This document shows, one piece after another, positions 24,031 through 36,148 of a stretch of DNA of 64,000 bases. How positions within the stretch are numbered: the first letter of the stretch is position 1; every line of letters starts with the position of its first letter. Under the pieces are notes generated by a model. That model had not been told where the DNA came from. It ran no database searches and saw nothing but the letters and a program-made list of their open reading frames with translations. The position numbers and the translations under genes are program-made. The stretch comes from Medicago truncatula. Its lineage: Eukaryota; Streptophyta; Magnoliopsida; Fabales; Fabaceae. The stretch is taken from NCBI RefSeq assembly GCF_003473485.1, contig NC_053048.1, positions 21,383,255 to 21,447,254 of the forward strand, given 5' to 3'.

Positions 24031-27000
24031 ATGAACGTGGATCTGGAATCCTTGGCAGAAGCCACTTCTGGAGCCATAGGATCATTGCTTAGCACAACAA
24101 TTCTCTACCCTCTTGATACCTGCAAGACTAAGTATCAAGCTGAGGCACGTTCTAAGGGTAACAGAAAGTACAAGTATGTTTAACAACCCTTTGATTATTC
24201 ATTTTATGATTTCTTGCTTTTGATCCTGTTACCCTTTGTTGTAAAGATCATGTTTTTGTTCTTGATTTTGTGTTTGATCGTTTTTTTGTTTTTTGGGTGG
24301 TTTCCTTGTTATTATCGATTGTTAAGTTGTTTTGATTGGTGGGTTTTTTATCATTTTGATTTTGTTGGTGTAAAAATTGTGTTTTTTTGTTCTTGATGGA
24401 AAAAAATGTGTTGTTTGAATTGTGCTATTTTGTTCTTTGTCGTGGTGGGAAAGGACTCTTGTTTCATTGAATTGAGTAACTGTATTGTAGTTCTTAATTT
24501 TGCATAATTGTCATGCTTTACAAGTTTCAAATATTTGCTTTGTAGCATAAGTTTCTCTGTTTTTTATGTCAATTATCCAAGGAGTATGTAGTTTGAGCTG
24601 TATTGTCAATTTGCGTGGGCTATTCCATACATAGTTTTGCTCTGGCTTTAAATAGACCCCCCAATAATGGACGGTGGGATTGGTCCTCCGTACTGGTTTG
24701 TTTGTCCTTCGACCAGATACCAAGTTTTTTTTTTAAAATACTAATATATTACTTTGAAATATATGCTTTGTTGTGTTCGAAAAGTTTTTTTTGGGGACGT
24801 TTGTCTGATTTGTCAAGCACGTGTTGTATGAGTGTCGCACAGGTGTTCGACACCGACATCTATTGGACTAAGAGTCATGGCTAATCCTAGAAGTGTAATA
24901 GTGTATTGGTGTGGACATTGAAAGGTGGAATGCTGTTAGCTTTGGTTTATATTATACTACTTCTAGTTTTTTCAATCAAATCATTCAATGAAAGTTGAAT
25001 TGCATTTCTTAACTCTTAAATAAAAGAAAGAAACCTTTTACAATGTCACATGATCACTAGCATTAGATTTGTTGGAAAGATTTGGGGAACTAGAGGTCCA
25101 TGGTTCGAGTGAAGTTTTTTTTAATTTATACTTAAAAATAAGTTGGATAAAAGCTTGTGGAATGTGCCAACACGTCAAGTTGGATATAATCAATACATTT
25201 AACCATTCAATTGAGGAAACTGGAAGCAGAGGAACCAAATTGAGGAAAATTATATCTTATGAGGAACAATTGAATGGCTTAGGTTTCTTAATTATTGATT
25301 TTTCTTTTGATGATTTGTTAAATTTTAATGTTGGTTTGATTAAGTTAAAAATGGGAATGAAGTGTGATGCATTCAAATTTTACAAATGATAAGCATGTTC
25401 CCCGTGTGGTTCTGCCAAATTGCATAGAAAATAAGGTTCTGTAGTTGTCAGAATTTGATTGGCTTAGGTTGATTGATCTTACTTCAACAAAATTAGCCAC
25501 CACAATTCATCTCTTGCTGTGTTGTCAAATAGCGGCGCTATAGCATAAGGAATCTTGAACATTATTGTTCTGCAATACGCTGTTTAGTACAAAGTGCTGT
25601 CAAATAGTGACGCTATAGCATTGTAGCATAGCAGAATTTGAACTACTATTTTCCAATATCCTCGATAGACATCACCAAGCTCTTTGGTTTATGTACTTAA
25701 TTACATTGTACTTGTTTTACCTTTGCAGGAATCTCTCTGATGTGTTATGGGAGGCAATATCTAACCGTCAGATTCTTTCCCTTTACCAGGGACTTGGAAC
25801 AAAAAATCTTCAATCCTTCTTTTCACAATTTGTCTACTTTTATGGTTATAGTTACTTTAAAAGACTGTATCTAGAAAAAAGTGGATATAAATCCATTGGA
25901 ACAAGAGCAAATTTGTTAATTGCTGCTGCTGCTGGGGCTGTCACCGCCATCACAACTCAGGTGAGGTAGCATTACCTTTTTTTTTTTGTTTATAAAAGAG
26001 ATTTGTAGTTTTAGTTTTACGCGTGCATTTAAAATATATCTTCTACGATGTTTTGACCATACCTAATAATCGTTATAAATTGGCATTGTTGTTCTGGATA
26101 GCTCAAAATTGTGATCTAAATCTTATGGTTATGCTTTATGGTATGCTTATTTTGTTGGTGTTTCACTGTTGGAATGTTGAACCTCTTCCAACATTACGTT
26201 TGTCTGAGTGGAATTGATCTCGGATCACTTAAGCAAGGTCTCGGGTCCGAACCTTGTGGATGGAAAAAACGTTGTTGGGAGGGGAAATGCCACTATAAAG
26301 GTGGCCAGTCAGGTTCCCCAACGGAGGTGAATATTTCGCACCAATAACCATACATGATGTTTCACAAGTAGATATAATAAATCATGGTTGCAATTATCTG
26401 TTATTATCTACGAACATATTATTTTAGATTTGGTCTTTGTTATCTTGTGTATGAAAGAGAATGTAATTTAATGAAATTATGTAATTTTAATACAAGAGTA
26501 TCTTATTGATGACTGTGTAGCCCCTGGATACAGCCTCTTCAAGGATGCAGACAAGTCCCTTTGGAAAGGCTAAAGGGCTACTGAGAACCCTTACAGAAGG
26601 CACATGGAGTGATGCATTTGATGGCCTTAGCATTTCCTTGATGCTCACCTCTAACCCTGCAATTCAGGTAGCTCAAGCTAGTTTGTCTCAACTGGAACGG
26701 TCATTTGTTATTTCTTTTAAGTTGCATTTTACTTAAAAGGCTTTTTTCAAGACCAATATAGCTTATCTTTGAAATATCTATGTGCTACAGTATACAGTGT
26801 TTGATCAGCTGAAAAACCGAGTACTGACAAACAATCAAACCATAGCTGAGAAAGGAGTATCTCCAGCATCGCTGTCTGCGTTTATGGCCTTTATTTTAGG
26901 TGCAGTTTCAAAGAGTATTGCTACCTGTCTAACATATCCTGCTATCAGGTATATAATTATTCCTTCCAACTTGTTTTGATCTGCGAAGTTAGTTTCTACT

Positions 27001-27314
27001 GCACTACTGATATCTTTTTCTTTTTTATCTTCGTATAGGTGCAAAGTCATAATTCAAGCTGAAGACACGGATGAAGAATCTTCCAAAAAACTGATAAAAT
27101 CACCGAAAACTGTGTCCAGTGTTGTCATCGGAATATGAAACAGGAGGGCTTATTGGGCTATTTTAAAGGATTGCATGCTCAGATATTGAAAACGGTTTTG
27201 AGCTCAGCATTGCTCTTGATGATCAAGGAAAAGATCTCAGCCACTACTTGGGTCCTTATACTTGCAATTAAAAGGTATCTATTACTCCCAAAGGGTAGGG
27301 TTAAAAACGTGTAA
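24031..27314 (+). CDS. PNC1: Peroxisomal adenine nucleotide carrier (PNC1 type), five exons, frameshift in last exon
   Basis: Exons are 24031-24173, 25729-25960, 26521-26667, 26791-26948 and 27039 onward, all with GT-AG borders. The product is a mitochondrial-carrier-family protein of the type that exchanges ATP for AMP/ADP across the peroxisomal membrane, supporting fatty-acid activation and beta-oxidation. Three carrier repeats are visible: [13 protein letters not shown] (exon 1), [13 protein letters not shown] (exon 2/3 join) and [14 protein letters not shown] (exon 4/5 join). Sequences such as [13 protein letters not shown] and [17 protein letters not shown] closely resemble soybean PNC1 as I recall it. 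In exon 5 the frame meets TGA at 27136-27138, giving 259 residues. One base appears to be missing there: the next frame continues through [12 protein letters not shown] to a TAA at 27312-27314, which would give the usual length of about 318. It is either a real loss of the last two membrane helices or a sequencing error. Intron 1 (1555 bp) holds a duplicated 'aaatag(c/t)g(g/a)cgctatagca' motif. Confidence 0.88.
26150..26345 (+). mobile_element. Probable SINE in PNC1 intron 2
   Basis: Intron 2 contains 'gtctgagtggaattgatc' (A-box-like), followed about 40 bases later by 'gggtccgaacc' (B-box-like). A GC-richer body (gggaggggaaatgccac, ggttccccaacggaggtg) comes next. The composition differs from the AT-rich intron around it. 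No clean target duplication was found, so the borders are approximate. Confidence 0.5.
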
Positions 27315-29324
27315 TATAGTCGTTATTGGAGGAAGAAGCTTCGATGCAATGTGTGCATTTTGACAAATACATCCATTTCGTTTGAGCTAAGACGGAGTTC
27401 TTTTTCTGGCTTCTCTTTGGTCCTATGCCCTTCGCTTGTTGATGTAGAACAACTAGTCCAAGAATTTACGCAAATGCGCAATAGACCATAGCAAGGCTGA
27501 AAGTCTTAATAAAATGCATTCGAGTTTTGATTTGTTATATTTCATATAATAAATAATAATGTTACTTCTTAGTTTTTGTTTATAGTTGATTTTTTGGTAT
27601 GTTGTGGAAGTCCTACATCAGAAGGATATAAGTTAAGAATAGTTTAGGTGCTTCATAAATAAAATAAGCACCCTCTTCATGTAGTAACTTCAGTTTCAGG
27701 TTAATAAAGTTTGTTATTTTTCTTATTTTCTGGTTGATATTTTTAGAACATTTAATTTTGTGTCTTCTACCCTTCTATTCATTTGAGTTTCTCTTCTAGG
27801 GGTCTGTTTGAATCGGACTTATTTGAGCTTATCTAATGACTTAAGTACTTTTGAGATTGTTTTGAAGAGCTTATGAAGATAGCTCGTGACATGTTCATAA
27901 GCTGCGTAAGATAACTTGTGGAAACAGCTTATAGCTTATATATAAACCATGTTGATTTATTTTATCTTTTGTTACATAAATAACTTATACCTAAGCACTT
28001 ATGATGTGATCCTGGATTACAGAACCAACAATTAGAAGAAAATAGATTTACAATGAAAGCAAACAACAATAGAATGGCATTCTATCCTATTGTCCAAGTG
28101 CTAAGCTCCTCTCTGCCTCTAACAAATAGAATGATCCCAGTTGATACCTTTCTGTCTCTATCCAACCTCCTTTTAGCAAAATCCACTGACACAATTCATT
28201 TCCAACTTCTTTCCTCTCATTTTGTCCCTCTAAATTTCTCTAAACATAAACTCTCGATACTATTGGCCTAGACAACTTATGTGTTAAATGTGAGTTAACT
28301 TTCTCATCCCAGGTCCTATCAACTTATAGTTATATGATAAATGTTCATGCTATCAACGTTTAATTAAGTTGTTTGTCGAAACAGAGTCAAGATACAGAAA
28401 AGGGTTAACAAGATATTTTTGTACTATTGAGTTGTTTCAGAAGGAAAAAAAATACTCATGATTTTTAAGATAACTTCAGAACAGAGTCAAGATAACTTCT
28501 CTTGTGTTCAGTTTATTAAGATAAGTTTCTGAAGGAAAAAAAATTATGTGCAAAAGTTGATTTTTTTTAGTTTATAAGAGAATCTTATAGTTAGAATAAT
28601 ACTCATGATTATTACAATATCATTTCAACTTTTTCTTTACTACAAGTTCTTGTGGAAATATTTATCAAAATTGGTTCATTCTCTCTAATTGATCACCTTT
28701 TCTATTTGATTTTTCATTGCAATGTGCTGAAGAAAAACTAACAAACTGTACTAATCAACTGCTTTATTTTCTTCAAGTAAATGGTTAACCGGTAATTCGA
28801 TGTTTTTATCAACTTCTGTTAGTTTTGAATTCTATTTTCTGCATGCCAAAACAAGGAAACAGGCTCCTTCCATGATTTGTGTTGCATAGGAACTGATCTC
28901 GACTGTCCGATCTAAATCCATTCTAGAGATTATTTAAAATTCATTTTGTAAATGTGTAATATAAACCGCCTGATCTCAAATCAATAGCCGATATTGTTTT
29001 AGTGCATTTAATTGTGTGCTTCTCTTACAACAAGGAATCTGGATTCATAAAACTAAACCATGATCCATGATTACGTAGGATATGAAGGTGCTGTGAATAG
29101 TTTTGTTGAAGTTTACAAGTTAACTCAGTTGCATTTAGCATTTGAAAAAAAGTTTTATGGAAAATTCAGTAGCATAACCTATCTAGATCAGAGGGAATGG
29201 CGTGGTTATTAAACATCCCGATTTTTTCATACATATTTTTGAAGCTTATGTTTTTTTTTTTGTATAATGACAAAAAAAAAAAAAAAAAACCTACCCAGGG
29301 CATAAAGCTTGTACAGTCTAGCTC
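27315..29324. other. 3' flank of PNC1; intergenic DNA with a MITE-like repeat
   Basis: About 27835-27990 carries 'gagcttatgaagatagct', 'cataagctgcgtaag' and 'aacagcttatagcttata', which look like a common legume 'gcttataagct' MITE. Similar 'aacttatgaaaacaactt' sequence occurs near 58371. The remainder to 29324 has no recognised gene. Confidence 0.4.
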
Positions 29325-29590
29325 TGATGCGGAATGAGTCACTTTAGTCCGTGAATGAGAAATGAGTAGTCATTTTAGTCCCTGAATGCAGAGAAATTGC
29401 AAAATAGTCCCTGAATGTAGACTTTGTTGGTCAATTTCAGGGACTAAAGTGACCGACGGAGTCTACATTCAGGGACTAAATTGACTAACAGTGTCTACAT
29501 TCAAGGACTAAATTGACTAACAGAGACTACATTCACGGACTATTTTGCAATTTATCACATTCATGGACTAAAGTGACTAATCTCCGATAT
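29325..29590. repeat. Composite foldback with internal tandem repeats
   Basis: The outer ends 'agtcactttagtccgtgaat' (left) and the complement of 'catggactaaagtgactaat' (right) pair, as do inner 'gcaaaatagtccctgaatgt' and the complement of the sequence near 29531-29550. Between them is a tandem array of about 33-bp units containing 'ctacattca(g/a/c)ggacta' at about 29460, 29493 and 29527. It is non-coding and MULE-end-like in wording ('gggactaaa'). Confidence 0.65.
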
Positions 29591-30399
29591 ATTTTTCATA
29601 CATATTTATTCGTTTGAAGACTTCCGGACAATTTTTGTGAGATGGAATTGGTATTTGCAAAATTAGAAGGCAGATGTCAAGGGAATCACAAGTTTCATGA
29701 ACCACTAATTAAAATAATAATACCCCTATTAATCATAATAATAGAATATTTTTCGTCTCTGCAAAGTGGTTAAGCTTGAACGAAAAAATTGGGGGTGATA
29801 AGACGAAGATAAAAAGTTTAAGTTGCACATTTACTAAAGGAAAATTTAAAAAAGGGTTAATTGTTGAAGTCTCTAACATACGTGAAATCAAATAATCTCT
29901 AAAATAAAAGCACAAATTTTACCGTTATAATTTAAGATTTTTCCTATTTAGGTTCTCCAACAACCCAATCACACATGAGGTGTGATGACCTGGTAGAGAA
30001 TCTTGTCACAAAAAATCTTCTCAAAAAAATTTCTCACAATTTTTTTTCTAACATGAATTGAAAACTTGAGGTTGAATTTATTAATGATGTTTTGCAGTCA
30101 TGCTTAGGATGTTAAAATAAGGTCTCTCCAACATAAAATAAGAATTTTCCGACAATGAAAAAATGAATTATGAATTTTTAAATTGTCAACAATAAAAAAT
30201 CAAAACAATGGAAACCACAACCTAGAAATCAATTTTTTAGATGATTCTTTCCGTAGTGCTCTATAAAACTAGAGTGAAATGATTTGAAATGTTTCATAAA
30301 ATTTTGAAGACATCTCAATTTATTTTGATTTTTCGAACAAAACATGCAAATTTCGTTGAGTAAGCATATATTCATTGATCAAATTTCTTTATAAAACCT
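29591..30399. other. AT-rich DNA without recognised genes
   Basis: No coding frame or element end was recognised. I specifically looked here for the missing exon 1 of the NCR copy at 38261 and did not find it. Confidence 0.4.
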
Positions 30400-30954
30400 A
30401 TACGATAAAATTTTGCTGCTTTTAAAAGACGGACAAATTAATCATGAATTTTTGTTCCACATAATTATGATTTTTATAAAAAGAAAAAAGCAGCGGAAAA
30501 CATTTAAATTAAACATCGTAATGGCACAACGGCCTCAACTTAAACAACTTATTAAAATCCAGTCTAGGAAAATCTTCAACATAAACCATAACAATTACGT
30601 AACACATGGAAAACAGGTCAAGATTCCCATCCCGTTATGTATCAGAGTGACCCTAAGACGACACGTGAGAGTGTCACTCACTTCAACAGCTATCCTTGAT
30701 TAATCTGCACGTTACCCACGTAGAGGCGACATTCAAACAGAAGGGGTGAGATTTCACATTCAATAATAATAAGCATATAATTCATCAAATGCATTTAACC
30801 ACATAGACATCATCAATTAATAATAATAATTCTTCATATAGTACTTCATTAACAGCTCATTGAAAAATGATAGCTTAACGACAACGACAATGCGACATCA
30901 ACGACTTCAACTCGACAATGCAACTACAATTTCTTAATCATGCATGTGGTACCA

Positions 30955-31110
30955 ACCAGGGCATCAAGCCCTCAACATATAGAGCTTAAATATACTCACA
31001 GGGCATTAAGCCCTCAACTTAAAGAGCAAATAGGCTCACACGACATCAAGCCCTCAACGTAGTAGAGCAAATAGACTCACAGGGCATTAAGCCCTCAACT
31101 TAAATGAGTA
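30955..31110. repeat. Tandem repeat, about 41-bp unit, nearly four copies
   Basis: Each unit reads close to 'ggcat(c/t)aagccctcaac', then 'agagc...ata(g/t)actcaca'. Copies begin near 30958, 31000, 31042 and 31082. It lies inside the LTR-like sequence and has no spacer structure like a CRISPR array. Confidence 0.75.
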
Positions 31111-33892
31111 TGCATGGACTCAGCAACTTACGACTTAGACAACTTCAACAACTTATATGACTCCAATATCTTGGAACAACAACTTACAACTTTGCAACTT
31201 AGACCGACACTTGCAACTTAATGATATTAATAATTCAACACTAGCAGAGACAACACCATTAAACAACTTGCAACATAGCAACATTATAATAACAACTTGG
31301 ATGATATAACAACATTATTTTCTATATCATACACTTTCCACATAATATATGTAATTCAAAATAACCAACAACATTAATCATTTAAATTCAGACTCTCTGA
31401 AAGGCTATACCTTTGTAAACAACTTCCATTCTTATCCCAAAGACCAACTTATAACATCACGTGCGACAAAGATCGCAAGAAATCTAAGTAAGGCTGACTG
31501 CCACTGAGTACTCGCGAAGCGAGCCACTCTACTCGCTATGGCGAGTTTAGAAAAAGGCTACGCGTTATGGTGAACAAGGTACTCGCCATGGCGAGTTAAA
31601 ACTGATGGCTCGCTCAAAAATCCCATTTTTAACTTCTCTATGCCCAAATTTGATCTAAAAACTTGCCTCATCATTTCTAAACATGTTAGGCACTCAAAAC
31701 CATCTAAAACTTGACCCCAAACGTTAATTCACAAAATCATATTTTCCTCACTAGGTAACTCGCTATAGCGAGCTATTTACTCGCAATGGCGTGTGATGGG
31801 ATAAAACCGCAAGTGCACGATCTTACCGAAGTAGTATGAAAAGAGTATCGTTCCGACAGGGAGTTATGAATTCAATTAACTTTAGATGATGATTAGACTA
31901 AAGGTTTATAAGATAGAAAAGTTTGGGTTTTTAATTAAAAGAAAATAAAAGAAAAAATAAAAGCCTTGGAATTATTGGTTCATCCTAATGACAAGTCATT
32001 CACAAACCAAACTATTATACTTATAACCTTATGTTAGACCTAATTTCTCAAGACAGTTTCTCTTTTGTTCCTCTAGCAACCAAGCCTATTTCGCTGACTT
32101 GATTACTATTAGATTTTGGCTCCTCTAACAAGAAAGTAAAATGAACTTTTATTAGAAAGACAATTGTCACATATTGCATTCCAAGAAAAGATGAATGTTT
32201 GTGATGGCTAGCTACTCTATTTATAGTTTACATCAGACTTAAAATCTAAGAAATCACTAGAATGTTCCACAAGTAAACTAAAACAGAGTAGCTTAAAATC
32301 TAAGCAAAAGCAGCAAAAGTAGTTCTGGAGTGTGGCACGGCCGTGCCAAGCCTAGCACGGGCCGTGCCAAGTTTCTGAGTTGAGGGAGATATATTTTTGT
32401 CTCTCAATCTTCATACCAAATCAGTTCCAAAACTCCTTTCTTTTGCTCCAAGACTCAATCCATCAAATATTCGTTCCTGAAATATAACAATATGCAATTG
32501 TAGTAAAATAGTTCAAAAAAGGAAATAATATTAATATAAAATAAACTTAAATCTAATTAAAACTAAACTAAATAACATATTAAAATAGATTATAAATGAC
32601 TCATCAAACTCCCCCACACTTGAATCTTTTCTTGTCCTCAAGCAAAAGACATAGACATGGCAGTAACAAAAAGATTAATATATGACAATTCAAATAGAAG
32701 CTTATGTCTCATTCGAGGTTTCATTTCAATGTACACTAATCACAACTTCAAGTATTCCTTGTGAACTTTATTCAACCCAACAACAAGTCTTAAGTGAGTG
32801 TGTGTGTGTAGTCCAACCCTTTTCTTGCTCCTGTATAAGATAGATATTATGAGGAAGAGGTTCTAACCTTAACACTAAAGTGACCGAGAAAAATCCTTTC
32901 TTCATTTCATATAAGAGAGATGGGAGTTAGCTTAGATAGATTTGACAATTTAGATACTTGGGGGCTTGTAGATGCCTAGGGGCTATCATTTCACATTGGA
33001 AGTCCGTGAGGGATCCTTTCCTCCAAGTTTCCATGATCACCCTAAGTAGTGCTACAACTTATTCATCTTCACTTAGGAAGTTCCTCTTTTTTAGAGGGTT
33101 TTATTCAAGCATAATTTGTTTGAGAAGTCATCACCACATTTAGGAAGTCAGTGAGGGGGTGTCCTTTCCTCCACATGTTGGTGATATTCTTCTGCCCCAT
33201 TTTGGTTTACACATTATAGCACATTAGAATTATTCCCACACAAACCTATACTACTTTTACTCTGAAGATTTTTAAGGGTCCAAGTTACCATTAAAGTTAG
33301 AACGTGTTCCTTAAAATACCTATTCATACACTTACTCAAGGATTGCAACTAGGTGCTTTTCTCTTTGGAGAATTTTCACAATAAAACTTGATGTGGGTAT
33401 AACAAGAACACTTACAACACAAGAAATCACTTTCGTGTACAAGAAACGACCATTGAAGAGACAACAAAAAATTTATGTCTTAATAAAACAATAAAAATAA
33501 GCTGCTTATTCATGCCTTTTACAATAAAACAAAACAGAAGAATAAAGTTCAAGGGAGTTTGGAAACACTACGAATCAAGACCCTTTATTAGGCTCCCCCC
33601 ACACTTAGGAGAAGCATTGTCCTCAATGATTCTAAACAAGAAAAATAAAAGAAAAGAGAAGAAGGAGAAGAAGAAGAAGAAGAAGAAGAATAAGAATAAG
33701 GAGAAGAATGAGAGAAGAAATGAGAGAAGAGAGGAAGAGGAAAGCTCACATTTTTCATTGAGGTCCATAGAGGGGACCTTGGAGGTGGAAGTGTTGCATC
33801 ATGTTCCGAAGCATTTGGTTATTCTCTTTGGATATGCGGTTGCCTCTTAGGACATCATTTCCGAGCCCTCATAATTCAACACCTTGCCTTTG

Positions 33893-34718
33893 TTACTTAG
33901 TGCTTATCCTTTCAACCTCGGTTTGCATCCATGTACATCTTTCATTATCATTGTTTCCTCCGGTTTCATGGTCATGGTGCTCCTCTTCTTGGTGCAAGTG
34001 TACACCTTCCTCTTCTCCAATAATGTGCTCTTCATGTACCTGCGAACCATCACCAACATACAACAAATTTTCTTCCACCTCGGTGTTAGTCCGAGATGGG
34101 TTAGGAAGTATAATCAAAACAGGCACATTGAGTTTAAGTGTATAGGCCATGGGTGGTCGAGTTTTTATGAAGTTCATAGAGATAAGGGCCTCTATGTTAA
34201 GCCTATTGTTTCCCTCAATCTTGTTAATCCCTTGGTCTTCACCCACTCCCAATTGCCTAACTATGTATGTGATGATACCACCTACCACTATCTCTCCCCT
34301 ACCATTAGACCTATTACCGAGATGGGAAAGGTAATCAAGCAAGGAAAAGCAAGTGTTAACGGGGTGGTTGTTAAGCATAGCCCACAACATGAAAAGTTCA
34401 TCAGTTCTAGTGTTCCCCAATTCAATCCTACCCCAAATTGTGCAAGCCATAATCCTTTGAAGGTACCTAAGCACAAGGTTGTGAATGCTGCTAGCTTCCT
34501 AGAAAGTTAAACACATTATTGTGAATGCCTACTACATTCAAGCTAAAAGAATCAGGATATCTACAAGCATGTATAGGTTTAGAGATGAGAATTTTATACC
34601 TATCCCTTTGCTTGTTGTCCTTGAATTGTATTCCAAGATTCTTTGTTGTAACTTGCTTCTTTGGGGGAGGTCCTCTTGACGAGCTTGCAACTTCTTTACC
34701 ACCTCTCTTGGAAGCCAT
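33893..34718 (-). pseudogene. Athila ORF1-like fragment, internally deleted (copy 1)
   Basis: On the minus strand it begins MASKRGGKEVASSSRGPPPK, matching the start of the intact frame at 42034-43131. It stops after VFNFLGS (34491). The frame resumes with LRYLQRIMACTIWG and runs to the acidic HEEEH-type tail near 33893. Compared with the intact copy about 130-140 codons of the middle are missing. The role of ORF1 in Athila elements is not known to me beyond its position 3' of pol, where some retroelements carry an envelope-like gene. Confidence 0.75.
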
Positions 34719-35333
34719 AGCCTTGACCTTGGTTGGATTTAGTGTGGTTGGGTTTAGCGAATGTGCTAGTGGAAAGGGTTGGTTTAGTGATGGGGTGAGT
34801 GTTTATGAGTTGGGTGGTGGAAATTGGTGATGAATTTGTGGGTTTTGGGTTAGGTTAGGGAAGGCTACGAATTTGGTTGATTTTGGGTGAAGAAATTTTT
34901 GCAAATTGGTGGGGTTTTGATGGAGATATGAAGGTGTGAAGGTTGGTGGTTATCTAGGTTTTAGAAAGAAGTTTGAAGGAGGAGAGATGTTTGTGTTAGA
35001 GAATGAGGGAAGATGAAGTGGAAAAAGAAAATGTGGTTATGCTCAACTGGGGTTGGGCACGGCCGTGCCAGCTGTTGTCACGGGCCGTGCCAAGTTCCTG
35101 GAGTTTGGCTTGGCAAGGCTTGGCAAGGTCGTGCCAATGTGAGCACGGGTCGTGCCAAGGTTATGGGCTCCGGGGCTTCAAAATTTTTCATTGTCTTGAA
35201 TCGTTCTTCGACAATTACCTACAAAATAACCTAAAACAACAAAAAATAAACAAAATAAAGCAGTTAAATGCGTGGGTTGCCTCCCACGAAGCGCTCCTTT
35301 ATACTCATTAGCTTGACATTAAGAAAGGTTTTC

Positions 35334-36148
35334 CTATCCTATACCCAATCTTTCACAAAGGGATAATGGCATCAAATTGACATTTTCCCCCAAATCACAC
35401 ATGGCTCTTTCTATAATTTCGGATCCTATGACATATGGTTTGGAGAAACTCTCTTGATCCTTAAGTTTAGATGGAAATTTTTCTTGAATGTTTGCAATAA
35501 GTTTTCTAAACTGCTCATCTAGCTTGGACTCATCAAACTCTTGTGGGAAAGGAATTTTTGGCCCATAAGGTGGTGATATTTTATGCTTTTCACTCTCTAT
35601 CACAACTTCATTAGTCTTGGTTTCCACAACGGGTCCTCTAATTGTTTACCATCCCTAAGTATAACATCATTCGGTTGAACCTTTGGGTTAGCCTTAGGTT
35701 GGCTCGGAAGGATTCCGGAGGTTTGGGAGTGAGAGGCTACTTGATGGCCTACATGAGGGATTTGAATTTCTAGCATTTTATTGTGAGTACAAAGAGAATC
35801 TACTTTTGAGGAAAGCCTATCGAGAGAGTCCTTCAAATTTCTAGCTTGGATTTCAAATTCTTTGTTATGCCTAGAGTTATCTAATACAAGATTTTCTAGA
35901 AAAAGTTCCAAGTTGGATCTTTGAGGGACTCCCTGGTTATTTTCAAAACCAGGTGGTGTTGTTTGTTGTCCAAAAAGATTTTGAGGGGTTTGTAAAAATT
36001 GATCGTTCCTAAACCCTTGATTATATTGAGCATAGTTTACTTGCTCACGACTTCTAACAACACTACCTAGTTGACCAACATGACCAAATATTCCATAACA
36101 AGGAAGCAAAACAGGGGAAGGAGTCCAAGGATAGTAGTTTTGAGCCAT
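35334..36148 (-). pseudogene. Gag remnant with degenerate protease start (copy 1)
   Basis: Two overlapping minus-strand frames, 36148-35600 and 35627-35334, cover the C-terminal half of Gag (SSKVDSLCTHNKMLEIQI, DVILRDGKQLEDP). The start of an aspartic protease follows (ERAMCDLGENVNLMPLSLCE), then a stop. The N-terminal Gag domain seen in copy 2 is absent, so the frame starts directly at the common MAQN start after the leader. A one-base frame change separates the two pieces near 35615. Confidence 0.75.

Noticed and set aside
30955..31110. CRISPR-like spaced repeats
   Set aside because: Units are contiguous 41-bp tandem repeats in a plant retroelement, with no variable spacers.
33650..33760. 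Lys/Glu-rich coding frame over a GAA-rich stretch
   Set aside because: It is a purine microsatellite inside the Athila-like element next to the 3' LTR; the equivalent run at 41750-41800 in copy 2 has a different length and phase.
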